Shown one piece after another: positions 1 through 11,132 of a stretch of 64,000 nt of DNA (positions within the stretch are counted from its first letter, which is position 1; every line of letters begins with the position of its first letter). The notes beneath the pieces were generated by a model. It did not search any database and was not told the DNA's origin. It saw only the letters and a program-made list of their open reading frames with translations. The stretch spans positions 75,699,217 through 75,763,216 of the forward strand of contig CM045762.1 in assembly GCA_025200525.1 (NCBI GenBank), in the 5' to 3' direction. The position numbers and the translations under genes were made by a program. This DNA comes from Camellia lanceoleosa. Its lineage: Eukaryota; Streptophyta; Magnoliopsida; Ericales; Theaceae.

Positions 1-507
1 AATAAAATTTAAATTCAAATATTTTTGGCCCAAAAATATTAGTATTGGACCGAACAAGCCCAACAACACACCAGTGCCCAAGCCTAGGCCTAGCCCAACA
101 GCGCGCGCGTGTAGTGATTTTTTGGGTCCAATGGGTCTAGCTCATTTTTCTCATTATCTCCCTCTCTACAAAACTTGGGTGCCACTTGGGGCACACCCCA
201 AGTTTCAATCCCATGCCTTATAAACCCATTCAAAACTTTCCACCAAATCAATGTGGGACAAGCCATTTTCCAACCTTAAGGAATTTTCACCAAAACTCCA
301 TTTCCATGGAGCACACTTTGGCTTCAATTTCCCATTCACTCGATAATGGTTTTGAGCAAACAAATATACCACGTGAATCACAACACAACATAGAACGCGT
401 TACCACTTTAACCCGCGAAAATCGACGCACGGGACCCACCTAAAAAATATACCAAACTTAGAAAAAAACTCTGGTTTTACCCAAAAATTTTCCAACCATT
501 TCTAACA
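1..507 (-). repeat. Truncated LTR, relative of the 6226-13617 copia LTR
   Basis: This stretch parallels the right-hand half of the copia LTRs at 6226-7429 and 12388-13617: the same order of phrases around the CCATGGAG and TTCAATTTCCCATTC blocks, ending CATTTCTAACA. Its left part is cut by the window edge. No polypurine tract follows the CA end at 507, so it is a solo LTR or the 5' LTR of a minus-strand element lying to the left. It has many substitutions against the two intact LTRs, so it is an older insertion. The reading frame across 186-443 is LTR sequence, not a gene. Confidence 0.8.
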
Positions 508-1517
508 CTTCCTAGTGATGTTAAATATTCCAGCGAGTCTTAGGTGAGTCTAACGGAAGTCGTTGGATGTAACAGCATTTTTAAAGTTATATTTTTTAAA
601 ATTAAAAAAAAATGAATATTTGGTAACAATTAAAAATATGTAAGACTAATTAGTGCAAGAATTTTTTTTTTAAATTAGATGAATTTTGAACTTTGTGTAT
701 GAGACTTATTGATAAGCGTTCCAAAAAAAAAAAAAAATACACCATGCAGAGGTGTAAGGAAAATTGAAGTAACCGAACCTAATGTTCAAGATAGACCGAA
801 ATTTTAGTCTTTATTTTGTTCTTCATTGTGTTTGAGTTTTGAATAATTTTATATCGATGTAAATCGAGCTGATCGAAATATTATTTTTTAATATTTTAAT
901 TCTTTGAATATCATAACATAAGTAACTCATATTACTTTCGTAATAAAAATTAGATGGGTTTCATGAAAAAATAAATAAATAAATAAATGAATATGAGGAA
1001 AAGTTTTGTGAAGTTTTTAGAAATAATCTAGTGGTAGGAAACAAAACGAGAAAAGAGATTTATCTTACATAATTATATTTTAATGTTGAAATCTTAATTT
1101 GCAAATAGTATAAATTTAGTTTTGGCTTATAGTGCTCTATAATTGATAGGTGGTTACTTAATAGATGTGATTGGATAACATATAATAAAACACTACAAAC
1201 TAATCCAATAATAGAGAATTTTCGTGACTATCTTCCTAAAAAGTTTTCTTGAAGCATATCATTGCTCATAAAAATTAGGGAGGAAGGTATTTATAAAACA
1301 ACTTCCACCATTTTTCATTTACTTTCAATGTGAGATTTTACAAAATGTAATAAAACTTTTTAAAATCTCATGAGAATCCTTTTCCTTACACAAAACCGAT
1401 AAAATCAAATCGTATCATGCGGTCTGTTTTGATTTCTCAACTAACAAAATTAAAAAGTTTGGTTCAATGCTAAATTCTTCTTTAATGCCAACCAAATCGA
1501 ACTGTTTACACTCCTAA

Positions 1518-1963
1518 GACCATCTCCAACGGTTCATCAAACTTTGCATCAGAGTTGAAATTTGCTAAAAAAGTCACTTTTTTGAGCTCCAATGGTTTCA
1601 CCAAATTGGTATCAAAATGAGAATGAAACAAAAAATTCATCAAAGTGAGAACAGGCTCCAGATTTCACCATTTCACTGTGCGTTACCGTTGGCGTGGGCC
1701 AACTGGTCAACTAACCGATTGTCTGGCCGGTTGACCAACCAGTTGACCGGTTCCCTTTCAAATAGGTAGGTTCAAACTAGTAAAAAAATGTTCAAACGGA
1801 TTAAAAAAAAGAAAATTTGCACTTACCGGTCGACCAACCGGTCGACCCTTCCCTTTTGATGCTCTTTTGATGCTCGGTTGGAGCAAACCATACCAGATTG
1901 AGAAAATTGGCTTTTTTTTACTCAAATTTGGTGAAAATTTTGGTTCACTGTTTGGAGATGCTC
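1518..1963. mobile_element. 446-bp MITE, PIF/Harbinger-like, TAA target duplication
   Basis: Terminal inverted repeats are visible: the left end reads GACCATCTCCAAC and the right end reads TTTGGAGATGCTC, complementary apart from a few positions. TAA flanks both ends (1515-1517 and 1964-1966). The paralogous segment at 3803-4970 has a single TAA and no insert (near 4610), which proves the boundaries. The interior has reiterated GGTTGACC/GGTCGACC motifs and no coding capacity. A 3-bp TAA duplication fits PIF/Harbinger-type MITEs; the superfamily is inferred from that. Confidence 0.85.
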
Positions 1964-2240
1964 TAAGGAAAAGGATTGATTGAATATTAAGACTCTTTTG
2001 GCCAAAAAGATGTCGGTTTTTAACTTGTTTAAAAAATATTTTACTTTTTTCATGCTCAAATTTAATTTTGACAAATTATTCAGGTAGTAGAACTTATTAC
2101 GAGTGTTATTTTGATGATACAACACTTAAACGAGATAAAAATGAAAATATTGTTATTATTGAATTGATTTAATTTTTTTTTCAAAGAGTGATGTACACAA
2201 ATAATCTTTCAAAATAAACAATTTGAATTATCAAAACAGT

Positions 2241-3308
2241 TGAAAAATCTAGAAACCCCCTAGATGTTGATTTGTGATTATGTATCAATTTTAAGCAGAA
2301 TATAACAATCCCAATCAAACAATCAAAGACAAATCGACACAATGATTTTTACGTGGAAAAACCACAATTGAACACCTCCAATTGTGATCAAAAAACCACG
2401 GGCAACTGCCACAAGACAATCCACTAAGAAGAATTAAAGGAATTACACAGGTATACTCTCAATTACCTAGCAAATCCGCAACGCCTAATTGAACCAACCT
2501 CTATGTGCCTCTTCCAACCCCATCTTCACCACGGAATTGTCTTTCTGATGAGCCACTCCGGATTCTACCAAAGCTTCAGGCTCGAATTCTTCAGAATCCA
2601 CAACTGAAGAACAACTCTCTCTTTTGTGTATAACAAACAAACCTTTGATGTACTCTTTTTAAACCATGAGTTGAATACTCAATAAAATATCAAAGAAAAA
2701 TAACAAAATATCCATAGATATAAACCTTCAAGAACCAAAAAGAAGATCTGGAGGAATTCAATGAATACCTTAGTTTTGGGAGAAAACCAAGTATTTATAG
2801 AGAACCAAAAGTAATTCTAGATTGGGAAGAAAACAAACTCCTTGAGAAATCCGGATTCTGAGGCTCGCTCGAGTGAAGCTTTTCTGGCTCGAGCGAGGAG
2901 TGTATTTTTCGTGATTTCTACTAGTGCCTTGGCTCGAGCGAGGAATACACTCTTTCAGGTTTTTGTATGGACGCAATCCTTGGCTCGAGCGAGAACTCCT
3001 TGGATCAAGCGAGCAAACCTTGGCTCGAGCGAGCTCTTCTTGGCTCGAGCGACCAATGGCAGACATGCAATTTTGAATGCAATTTTGCATTTTGCTTCGA
3101 CCGCGAGCTGACCGGGCAGCTCAACCCCTGTAATAATCAGCGAAGTGGCAATCTTGAAAGCATTAACATCACAAACTTCTCTGCATTGCTCGATTCGGGT
3201 TGGATTCGCATCTAATAAACTCATAACCTCACTGAAATAAAAATGCGAATAAAATTACAACTCAAAGGAATTTTGTCAAACGGGGTTGCCAATAATAAAA
3301 ACCTAACA
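2241..3308 (-). mobile_element. Solo LTR of the 17561-23253 retrotransposon family
   Basis: The segment runs from TGAAAAATCTAG to AACCTAACA and follows the same sequence as the LTRs at 17561-18595 and 22250-23253 along its whole length. It interrupts copy A of the local duplication; copy B lacks it. Only a 3-bp AGT repeat flanks it rather than a clean 5-bp target duplication, so a small deletion may have occurred at one end. A solo LTR normally results from recombination between the two LTRs of a full element. Confidence 0.85.
2862..3053. repeat. Reiterated CTCGAGCGAG motif inside LTR
   Basis: At least six copies of a GC-rich motif centred on the palindrome GCTCGAGC, mostly as TTGGCTCGAGCGAG, are spread over this part of the LTR, in otherwise AT-rich sequence. 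The same cluster in other copy numbers is in the related LTRs at about 18170-18345 and 22860-23015. The motif creates reading frames on both strands that are not genes. Function is unknown; position within the LTR suggests a transcription-factor binding array or a replication-slippage array. Confidence 0.75.
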
Positions 3309-3802
3309 AGTACCTATAATACCCACAGATCTAAACAAGATATAAACTTAACAGAAGCCAATAATACCAACAATATGGTTCTACTTTTGAGAGTTTTAAT
3401 TTTTAGACACGCTTAACATAAATACACTTAAAAAATATAATATTTGTGAATTTTAATACAAAAAATACAAAAATTCAGTATATTTTTCGTATTTTTGTGT
3501 ATATATTAAATTTTTAAAATATTTTTTCACAAATATTTTATAATTTAGATACATTTAAGTAAGGTCCATATAAAAAAGTAAAAAAAAAATTACTTAAAAT
3601 TTAAAAAATATTCACCAAAGATAAAAAAAACATGAAAAACAAATAACTCAATTTAAAAAATAAAAAATTAAAATTAAAACTAAACACACGGGATATTCCT
3701 AAATTCCATGCACAATTCTTGCGCGAGCATTTGGACATGGCTCAGAGAACCAATTGATTCATCACCTCATGAAACTTGGTTTGTAAATTGGTGGTAGGAG
3801 GC

Positions 3803-4970
3803 CCAAAAAAAAAAAAAAAAAATACACTATGCAGAGGTGTAAGAAAAATTGAGGTAACCGAACCTACTGTTCAAGATAGACCGAAATTTTAATCTTTAGT
3901 TTGTTCTTCATTATTTATGGTGTGTTTGAGTTTTGAAAAATTTTATATTGATATAAATCGAATTGATCGAAATATTATATTTAAATATTTTTATATTTTA
4001 ATTCTTTGAATATCATAACATAAGTAACTAATATTACTTTTGAAATAAAAAATAGAAAATGGTAGGCTTCATGAAGAAAAAAAAAAAAGGAAAAGTTTGA
4101 TGAAGTTTTTAGAAATAATCTAATGTGGTAGGTGACAAAACAAGAAAAAAGATTTATCTTAATATAATAATGTTTTAATTTTGAAATCTTAATTTGTAAA
4201 TAGTATAAATTTAGTTTTATCTTTTAGTGCTCCATGATTGATAGGTGGTTAGTTAGTATATGTGATTGCATAACATATAATAAAACACCACAAACTAATC
4301 CAATAATAGAGAATTTTCGTGACTATCTTCCTAAAAAGTTTTCGTGAATCATAGCATTGCTCATAAAAATTAGGGAGGAAGGAATTTATAAAACAACTTT
4401 CACCATTTTTCATTTACTTTCAATGTAAGATTACAAAATGTTATAAAACATTTTAAAATCTCATGAGAATCCTTTCCTTACACAAAACCGACAAAATTAA
4501 TAAATTGTACCATGCAGTCTGTTTTGATTTCTCAACTAACAAAATTAAAAAGTTTGGTTCAATGCTAAATTCTTCTTTAATGTCGACCGAATTGAATTGT
4601 TTACACTCCTAATTGAAGGGGAAATGATTGATTGAATATTAAGACCCTTTTGGCCAAAAAGATGTCGGTTATATTTTACTTTTTTCATACTCAAATTTAA
4701 TTTTGAAAAATTATTTAGGTCGTAGGACTTACTATGAGTTTTATTTTGATGATACAAACACTTAGACGAGATAAAATGAAAATATTGTTAATATTGAATT
4801 GATTTAATTTTTTTTCAAAGAGTGATATATATAGATAATCTTACAAAATAAATAATTTCAATTATCAAAACAATACACATAACACGCACAGATCTGAACG
4901 AGATATAAACTTAAGAGAAGCCAATAACACCAACAATATGGTTCCATTTTGAGAGTTTCAATTTCTTTTT
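3803..4970. repeat. Duplicated segment, copy B (empty site)
   Basis: The partner of 723-3413. It lacks both insertions of copy A, so it shows the pre-insertion sequence: at about 4607 it has CTCCTAATTG where copy A carries the MITE, and at about 4867 it has AAAACAATACAC where copy A carries the solo LTR. It has many substitutions against copy A, so the duplication is old. No gene is recognised. Confidence 0.8.
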
Positions 4971-5823
4971 ATTTCTTTTGGGATTTTGAACAATTTAAGA
5001 TAGAAGATTTTTAATTCATCAATCAATCAATTGGAAGATATATATATATATTGGGTGACAGTAGGTATAGAAATAGAGTTGATAGTTTTTTGACAACATG
5101 TATGAGTTGGTACATGTGGGAAGCTGTAAAGGCCTTCATGGGTGTAATGTACATGTGGGCTTTTAGGTGCTTACGCAGCGTATTAAAAAAACTCTGCTCA
5201 GTCTGTCTATTGCATGGACTCTTGAGGCGGGTTTGACTCCCTAATTGGGATTTTAATACCGAACAAGGTAGTATTAACAATTCTACACAATCTTATTTGG
5301 ACAATTAATCTAATAATTAATTTTAAAAAATTATAAATCTGTCATTATTACTCTGGCTAATTAAAAAGGGCCTTCAGCTTTTTGTTTCTCCAACAAATTA
5401 AGTTTTGTCGTTAGATGTTTAGAATAAACAGTGTACCTGCTTGGTCTCGTCAATTAATAAAAAGTACAAATGAGATTTAAGAGATATATAATTAATTAGA
5501 TTAGGAGAGTGTTGAAATTCAGCCCAATCATATATGGAGACATATTACATGGGCCCACTACAGCTAAATGGTCTATATTAATACGGAAAATGAGTGAGAG
5601 CTTCAATTTTGGAGATTCTTATAACTCCCAAAATGATCTAGGCAACTCACGTATTATTATTTTTATATTTTTATTTTATTTTATCTCTCTCACATGAATG
5701 GTACAGATGATTTTGAGTGTTATGGAGATCTCTAGAGATCTCAATCATTGTTGTATTGATTGTATTAGTACATGGGGCTCACTATATAAGTGGCTTATAT
5801 TAGATAGAGATTTTATAAAACTT
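4971..5823. other. AT-rich intergenic DNA, nothing recognised
   Basis: Contains a short AT dinucleotide run (about 5040-5051) and scattered short reading frames without recognisable protein sequence. No repeat partner was found in the window. Confidence 0.5.
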
Positions 5824-5826
5824 TAA

Positions 5827-5984
5827 TGCTGTGTTTGGTTGGAGGATTTGGGAGAAATTTAGAAAAAGAAATGAAAAAGGTGTGTGAAACTATGTGAAAT
5901 ATAGGTATGTTTTATTCATATTTCACCTACTTTTTTCATTTCTCTTTCCGAATCCTTCCTCAAATTCTCCAACCAAATATAGCA
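5827..5984. mobile_element. 158-bp Tourist-like MITE
   Basis: A nearly complete inverted repeat. The left end starts TGCTGTGTTTGGTTGGAG and the right end finishes CTCCAACCAAATATAGCA, and complementarity continues inward through GAAATGAAAAA. TAA flanks both ends (5824-5826 and 5985-5987). The TGTTTGGTTGG terminus and 3-bp TAA duplication are typical of Tourist/PIF-Harbinger MITEs. It has no coding capacity and could fold into one long hairpin. Confidence 0.88.
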
Positions 5985-6225
5985 TAAGACTATATAGACA
6001 CAAAATAAGTAACACTCTAAATTGTGATTATCCTCTCATTTCCTCTAGTTTTATTCTATTTCAAGTGAATTTACTAAAGCGACGGAAGAGCCTCGGCTAG
6101 CACCACACCGGTTTCATTCTTGCTCTGTCTCCCTCCTTCTATGGCTGGTCATAAGATCAAGATTGAGCCAAATGGATTTGAGCTTAATCAAAATTAGTCA
6201 TACATCTCTGATCTCACATTAGTCT

Positions 6226-7429
6226 TGTAGGGCAATCTTCACTGTATTTAAAAGATTTAATTCAATTGTGTACAAAACAACAATTTGAATTTAAAGAAAT
6301 AAAGAAAAGAAGAGAATCTGTTTGATTACAAAAATCAAACTTGAAATAAAATAAACAAATAAAAAACAGATTTTATTTTGTTACTAAAACAAAATTAAAA
6401 TCTGATCTACATAAATAAAAACAACACTGAAAATAAATTAAATAACTTACTTGGTTTAATTTCTTCGAATTATTTTATGATCAAGTCCAGTGTTTAACAC
6501 TGTGTCCTTAAGACAGATTCGTCCTCTCTACGGTGCTTTCAGAACTTGGACGTCTATCTCCCAGGATGAAATGATCTTATCAACAATTAAATGCAGCACT
6601 ACAATTTAATTGTTCGTCGAACACACTAAGTGTTTACACTCTTTCTTTCAGAAATAAAATGCAGCAATATGGCAGAGATTTAAAGCAGAGATGGAATACG
6701 AAAATTGGTGTTTCAAATCCAAATGGGAGGCTGGTCTATATATAGATGTATTGGTGACTTTTGGTTTTGAATTGAACAGGTATGAAACCTGTTGGTTTTG
6801 AACTTTGAACCTGTTAATTCAAACAGATAGCAAAACGGGAAGGGCCCTGTTTGGGTGTGCGTAAATACCAAACAAATTTATTTCGGGAAGGGCCCTGTTT
6901 GGATGAACAAAAATCCAAACCAGTTTATTTGAATTAAATTCAAATGTTTTTGGCCCAAAAAGATTAGTATTGGGCCGAACAAGCCCAACCCAACCTCACA
7001 CCACGCACTTGGCCAAATCAGGACGGACGGCCCGGCAGCGTGTGTGGTGATTTTTGAGTCCAATGGGTCTAGCCCATGTTGTCCATAACCTCTCCCTCTA
7101 AAACACTTGGGTACCCCTTGGGGCACACCCCAAGTACCAAACCCAAGCCTTATAAACCCTTTCAAAACCTCCCATCAAATCAATGTGGGACAAGCCTTAT
7201 TCAAACCATAAGGAATTTCCACCAAAACTCCATTTCCATGGAGCACACTTTGGCTTCAATTTCCCATTCACTCGGTAATGGTTTTGAGCAACCAAATATA
7301 CCACGTGAATCACAACGCGGCATAGAACGCGTTACCACTTTGACCCGCGTAAATCGACGTATGGGGCCCACCTAAAAATTAGACCAAACTTAGGATAAAA
7401 TTCTGGTTAATTTATAACCATTTCCAACA
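6226..7429 (-). repeat. 3' LTR of the copia element
   Basis: Begins TGTAGGGCAATC and ends TTTCCAACA on the plus strand. Over the first 600 bp it differs from the other LTR by about one substitution and small A-run length changes. It is 26 bp shorter because the 5' LTR has an extra GGGCCTGTTTGG-type repeat unit near 13040-13110. The polypurine tract follows it at 7430-7442. Confidence 0.93.
6736..6744 (-). promoter_or_regulatory. TATA box in copia 3' LTR
   Basis: CTATATATA on the plus strand reads TATATATAG in the element direction. The same site is at 12901-12909 in the 5' LTR, where it would drive the genomic RNA. It lies about 700 bp inside the LTR, a plausible U3/R border. Confidence 0.55.
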
Positions 7430-7442
7430 ATCCCCCACATGA
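7430..7442 (-). other. Polypurine tract of the copia element
   Basis: Directly inside the 3' LTR the plus strand reads ATCCCCCACAT, which is ATGTGGGGGAT in the element direction and abuts TGTTGG, the LTR start. This is the plus-strand primer of reverse transcription and fixes the element's orientation. Confidence 0.88.
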
Positions 7443-8030
7443 ATGGAATTTGATGACAACGGAAATGCAACAATATGCAGACTTAACGAAAGAGCATAAG
7501 TCGAAAATATCTTGCATCAGGATAGGTAGTTTTCGGCCTTGAACCTTCCCTAGTGATAACCTATCGGACTTACTGGCTAACCAATGGACGCGATGCCTTG
7601 AATTGTTCAAAGTTTGTGTAAGCCAAGACAATAGATTTCACAAAATATTTTCTAACACATCGTGGTTCTCACTGTTGTGTTCATTTTGGCCTTGAACGCT
7701 CCTGGTTTTCATGAGTGTTTCTAGAGAATGTAGCCTCTTTCATTCTCATAGAACCGGCCCCAGTTCAACACTCATATAGGTGATTCTTATTGTGAGTATC
7801 TTCTTATACTCGTCTTGATTTTATGCCTTAATCAAGATATAAGTAATCATTAAAAAGCAAAGCTTATCCTTATGCCCCTGCAGACAACATATGTTGCAGA
7901 TATCACTCTCACCATAGGAATGAGTAGGAATTTTAATCCCTTGGTGATTTCTGGCGAGCCATACATAACTTAGTTGTCCTTTGAACTTAGTTCTTGGGAT
8001 CTCCAAATATAAGTAGGGTTACCATTATGA
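7443..8030 (-). other. 3' non-coding region of the copia element
   Basis: About 590 bp between the end of the RNase H reading frame and the polypurine tract. Reading frames at 7407-7631 and 7821-8006 do not resemble gag, pol or any host protein. It is interpreted as the untranslated tail of the retrotransposon. Confidence 0.6.
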
Positions 8031-8627
8031 CGACTCTTATGTAATAGGCTTTAATCCCATTCCTTCGATGAACTATACACTAGCTCTTTTGTCAAACCTT
8101 TTGTAAATGGATCCGCAATATTCTCTTTAGATTTTATATAATCTATTGAGATTATTCCGTTTGACAACAACTGCCTAACGGTATTATGTCGACGCATTTA
8201 CTTAATATGTCGTGACTTACCGTTATACATATGATTCGCGTACTCGCCTATTGCGATTGACTATCACAATGAATGCAAATAGTCGCACGATGTTTTGGCC
8301 ACATTGGAATATCTTCTAAGAAGTAACGCCATTCTCGCTTCTTCACCGCTTTGTCTAAAGCAATGAACTCGGATTCCATTGTGGATCGTGCGATGCAAGT
8401 TTGTTTCGTGGATTTCAAGAAACAAAGAAGACCCCTAGAGTAAAGACATATCCACTAGTGGATTTTGAATCTTTAGTATCCGATATCCAATTGGCATCAC
8501 AATAACCTTCGAGTCTTCTTGGATATCGAGTAAAGTTCAAACTATGATCACGAGTAAATCTTAGATATCTAAGAACTCGAATGATCGCTTTCAATGGTCT
8601 TTTCCGGTTACTAGTGTACCTACTCAA
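8031..8627 (-). pseudogene. Copia RNase H domain, broken
   Basis: Read leftward from 8627, the protein shows the RNase H start region ([20 protein letters not shown], with the catalytic Asp in YCDAN), then after a frame break STMESEF (catalytic Glu) and, near 8265, CDSQ. The typical copia pol tail IADPFTKGL is readable near 8100. RNase H removes the RNA template during reverse transcription. At least two frame changes separate it from the reverse transcriptase at 8620-9530, so no full-length product is possible. Confidence 0.75.
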
Positions 8628-9530
8628 TTTCTTGATAGCATAAGCTATATCGTGATTTAGTACAATTCATTAGGTACATTAGGCTTCCAATGATTTGGGA
8701 GTATTTTAACTGAGACACTGCATCACCTTTATTTTTCGATAAATAAAGACTGATGTCTACAGGTGTCCTTGCTAAATTCAAATCATCCTTGATAAATTTA
8801 TCAAGAATTTTCTCAATATAATGAGATTGAGATAATGCATATCCGTCAGATGTTTTAGTTATTTTCATTCCTAATATAACATCTGCGACCCCCATATCTT
8901 TCATATCAAATCTCTTGTTAAGCATTTGCTTAGTTGATTTGATCATGTTTTGACTGCTTCCAATGATAAGCATGTCATCTACATAAAGACAAACTATGAC
9001 ATATCCTTGGTCAGTGTTTTTAACATAGACACATTTGTCACATTCGTTTATCTTAAACCCATTAGTAAGCATTGCATGATCAAATTTTTCATGCCATTGC
9101 TTAGGTGCTTGTTTTAATCCATAAAGGGATTTTACAAGTCGACAAACTTTCTTTTCTTGCCTCGATACTACAAACCCTTGGGTTGTTCCATATAGATCTC
9201 TTCATTTAGATCACCGTTTAAGAAAGCTGTCTTAACATCCATTTGATGTATTTCTAAATTAAACAACGCTGCTATAGCAATAAGCATGCGAATGGGTGTT
9301 ATTCTTGTCACAGGGGAATATGTGTCAAAATAATCCAGACCTTCCTTTTGTCTGTAACCTTTAACTACAAGTCTTGCTTTATACTTGTCAATTGAACCAT
9401 CTGCTTTCATTTTTCTCTTGAATATCCATTTATATCCAAGAGGTTTAGAACCTGGTGGAAGATCCACCAATTCCCAAGTATGATTTTGCATAATGGATTC
9501 AATTTCATTATTAATGACCTCTTTCCACAA
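8620..9530 (-). pseudogene. Copia reverse transcriptase, broken
   Basis: From 9530 leftward the sequence shows the conserved start of copia reverse transcriptase ([20 protein letters not shown]), then QMDVKTAFLNGDL with a catalytic Asp. After a stop near 9168 and a frame change come SLYGLKQAPKQW and LYVDDMLIIG, where YVDD holds the two other catalytic Asp residues (about 8970-8986). The enzyme copies genomic RNA into DNA inside the virus-like particle. The stop after EQPKGL and the shift around 9080-9168 break the domain. Catalytic motifs are intact in sequence but lie in different frames. Confidence 0.85.
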
Positions 9531-10700
9531 AGGTGCTTCAGACTGTCATTCTTTTTAAAGCTTTGAGGTTCATTTTCTAACAAGTATGTCAGAAAATCTG
9601 GACCAAAGGATTTTGATGTTCTTGCTCTCTTACTTCTTCTTGGTTCATCATCAGTTAAATCCTGTTGGTTGAGACCATTACTAGTCTCTTGTGTTTGATT
9701 GTCATTAGTCTCTTGACTTTGTGTACAATCATAAGTTCTTTTCTGTGAACTTAATTCCTGTCCTTTCTTGTAAGGAAAGACATGTTCAAAAAACACAGCA
9801 TTCCTTGACTCTATAATAGTGTTCACATTTATATCAGGTATTTCTGATTTATAAGTCAGAAACCGATATGCACTACTATTCTGAGCATAACCAATAAACA
9901 CACAATCTACTGTTTTTGGTCCAATCTTAATCTTTTTAGGAACAGGAACTTCAACTTTTGCCAAACACCCCCACACTTTCAAGTATTTGTAGGAAGGTGG
10001 TCGACCTTTCCACAATTCATAAGGAATGCTTTTAGTTTTCTTGTGGGGTATTCTATTAAGAACATAATTAGCTGACAATATTGCTTCCCCCCACAAGTTC
10101 TGTGGTAAGCCTGAACTTAGTAACATGGCATTCATCATTTCTTTTAGAGTTCTATTCTTCCTTTCAGCAATTCCATTTTGCTGTGGAGAATAAGGGGCTG
10201 TAGTTTGGTGAATAATGCCATGTTGTGCACAAAATTCATTTAATGGTGCATCATATTCACCACCCCTATCACTTCTAACCATTTTAATGGTTTTACCAAG
10301 TTGATTTTCAACTTCTGTTTTGTAGAGTTTAAACATATCTAAGGCTTCATCTTTACTTCTAAGTAAATAAACATAACAATATCTTGTGCAATCATCGATA
10401 AATGTTATGAAATACTTTTTGCCTCCTCTAGTTTGAATAAATTTTAGATCACATACATCAGTATGAATTAATTCTAGAGGTTCAGTTTTCCTTTCAACTG
10501 ATTTAAATGGAGCCTTAGTTAGTTTTGCTTCTACACAAACTTCACATTTATGTTTAGGATTAATTTCAAACTTTGGTATATAATCCAAACCAATTAACCT
10601 CATAAAGCATCATAATTTACATGTCCTAATCTACCATGCCATAAATTTGACTCAAGAATATAAGCAAAAGATGTGTTATTCTTATTCATAGCAACTTTGT
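9531..10700 (-). pseudogene. Copia pre-integrase finger and integrase, broken
   Basis: At the right end, [14 protein letters not shown] then, after a one-base shift near 10605, [11 protein letters not shown] form the HH-CC zinc finger (gag-pre-integrase). The DDE core follows: HTDVCDL (first Asp), VRSDRGGEY (second Asp) and [10 protein letters not shown] (Glu). A C-terminal RRSKRAR basic patch comes before the frame breaks around 9500. Integrase joins the element's DNA to the host chromosome. About 390 codons are open (9407-10603), the longest frame of the element; its catalytic triad is intact. Confidence 0.88.
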
Positions 10701-10739
10701 ACAACAAATCATTACATTCAATTTAAAGAGACCATCACT

Positions 10740-11102
10740 CATGTATCCCTTACCAACATACATACCACTCTTTGTTAATACAAACTTATCAGACTAAAAA
10801 ACAAGCCTTAAACCATTTTTACTTAACAAAGAACCAGTAACTAAACTCTTCCGGATGTCGTACATGCAAGACGTTGTTGAGGTTAGTTCTTTTCCGATGT
10901 CATCTTCAAGATTACTTTTCCTTGTCCACCCACGAGAAGTAGAAGAATTTCCCATAAAAAGTTGCTCATTTGCAGCCTCATTGTAGATAGTGAACATCTT
11001 CTTGTCCGCACATATGTGACGAGTTGCTCCAGTGTCAACCCACCATTCTTTGGGATTTCCAACCAAGTTAGCCTCGACACACCACAGAGAGGTTGATGTC
11101 AT
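10740..11102 (-). pseudogene. Copia aspartic protease, broken
   Basis: The WWVDTGATRHIC segment holds the DTGA active site of the retroviral-type aspartic protease that cleaves the gag-pol polyprotein; it is followed by FMGNSSTS. A frame change near 10930 separates this from the downstream part (DIRKSLVTGSLLSKNGLRLVF). The protease lies between the gag zinc knuckle and the integrase, the normal order. Confidence 0.8.
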
Positions 11103-11132
11103 TCACTCCGTCAGAGATGTAATCCAATTCTG

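Larger units (their letters stand above)
723..3413. repeat. Duplicated segment, copy A (carries two insertions)
   Basis: Starting from an A-run, this segment repeats the order of sequence seen at 3803-4970 (for example GCAGAGGTGTAAG, then GATAGACCGAAATTTTA, then CAACAATATGGTTC at the far end). It is longer because two mobile elements are inserted: 1518-1963 and 2241-3308. Without them it would be about 1.17 kb. No gene is recognisable in it; the only reading frames are short and are not shared by copy B. Confidence 0.8.

Noticed and set aside
2770..3224. Overlapping reading frames of 80-106 codons on both strands, rich in LARAR and SLERA
   Set aside because: They are produced by the repeated GCTCGAGCGAG motif within an LTR and occur in several frames and strands at once; the related LTRs have different lengths of the same frames.
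5894..6100. 68-codon plus-strand reading frame
   Set aside because: Half of it lies in the Tourist-like MITE at 5827-5984 and it shows no protein features.
7076..7375. 99-codon frame repeated at 13267-13563 and in altered form at 186-443
   Set aside because: All three are the same part of one LTR family; repetition follows from the LTRs, and the third copy differs without signs of protein-level conservation.
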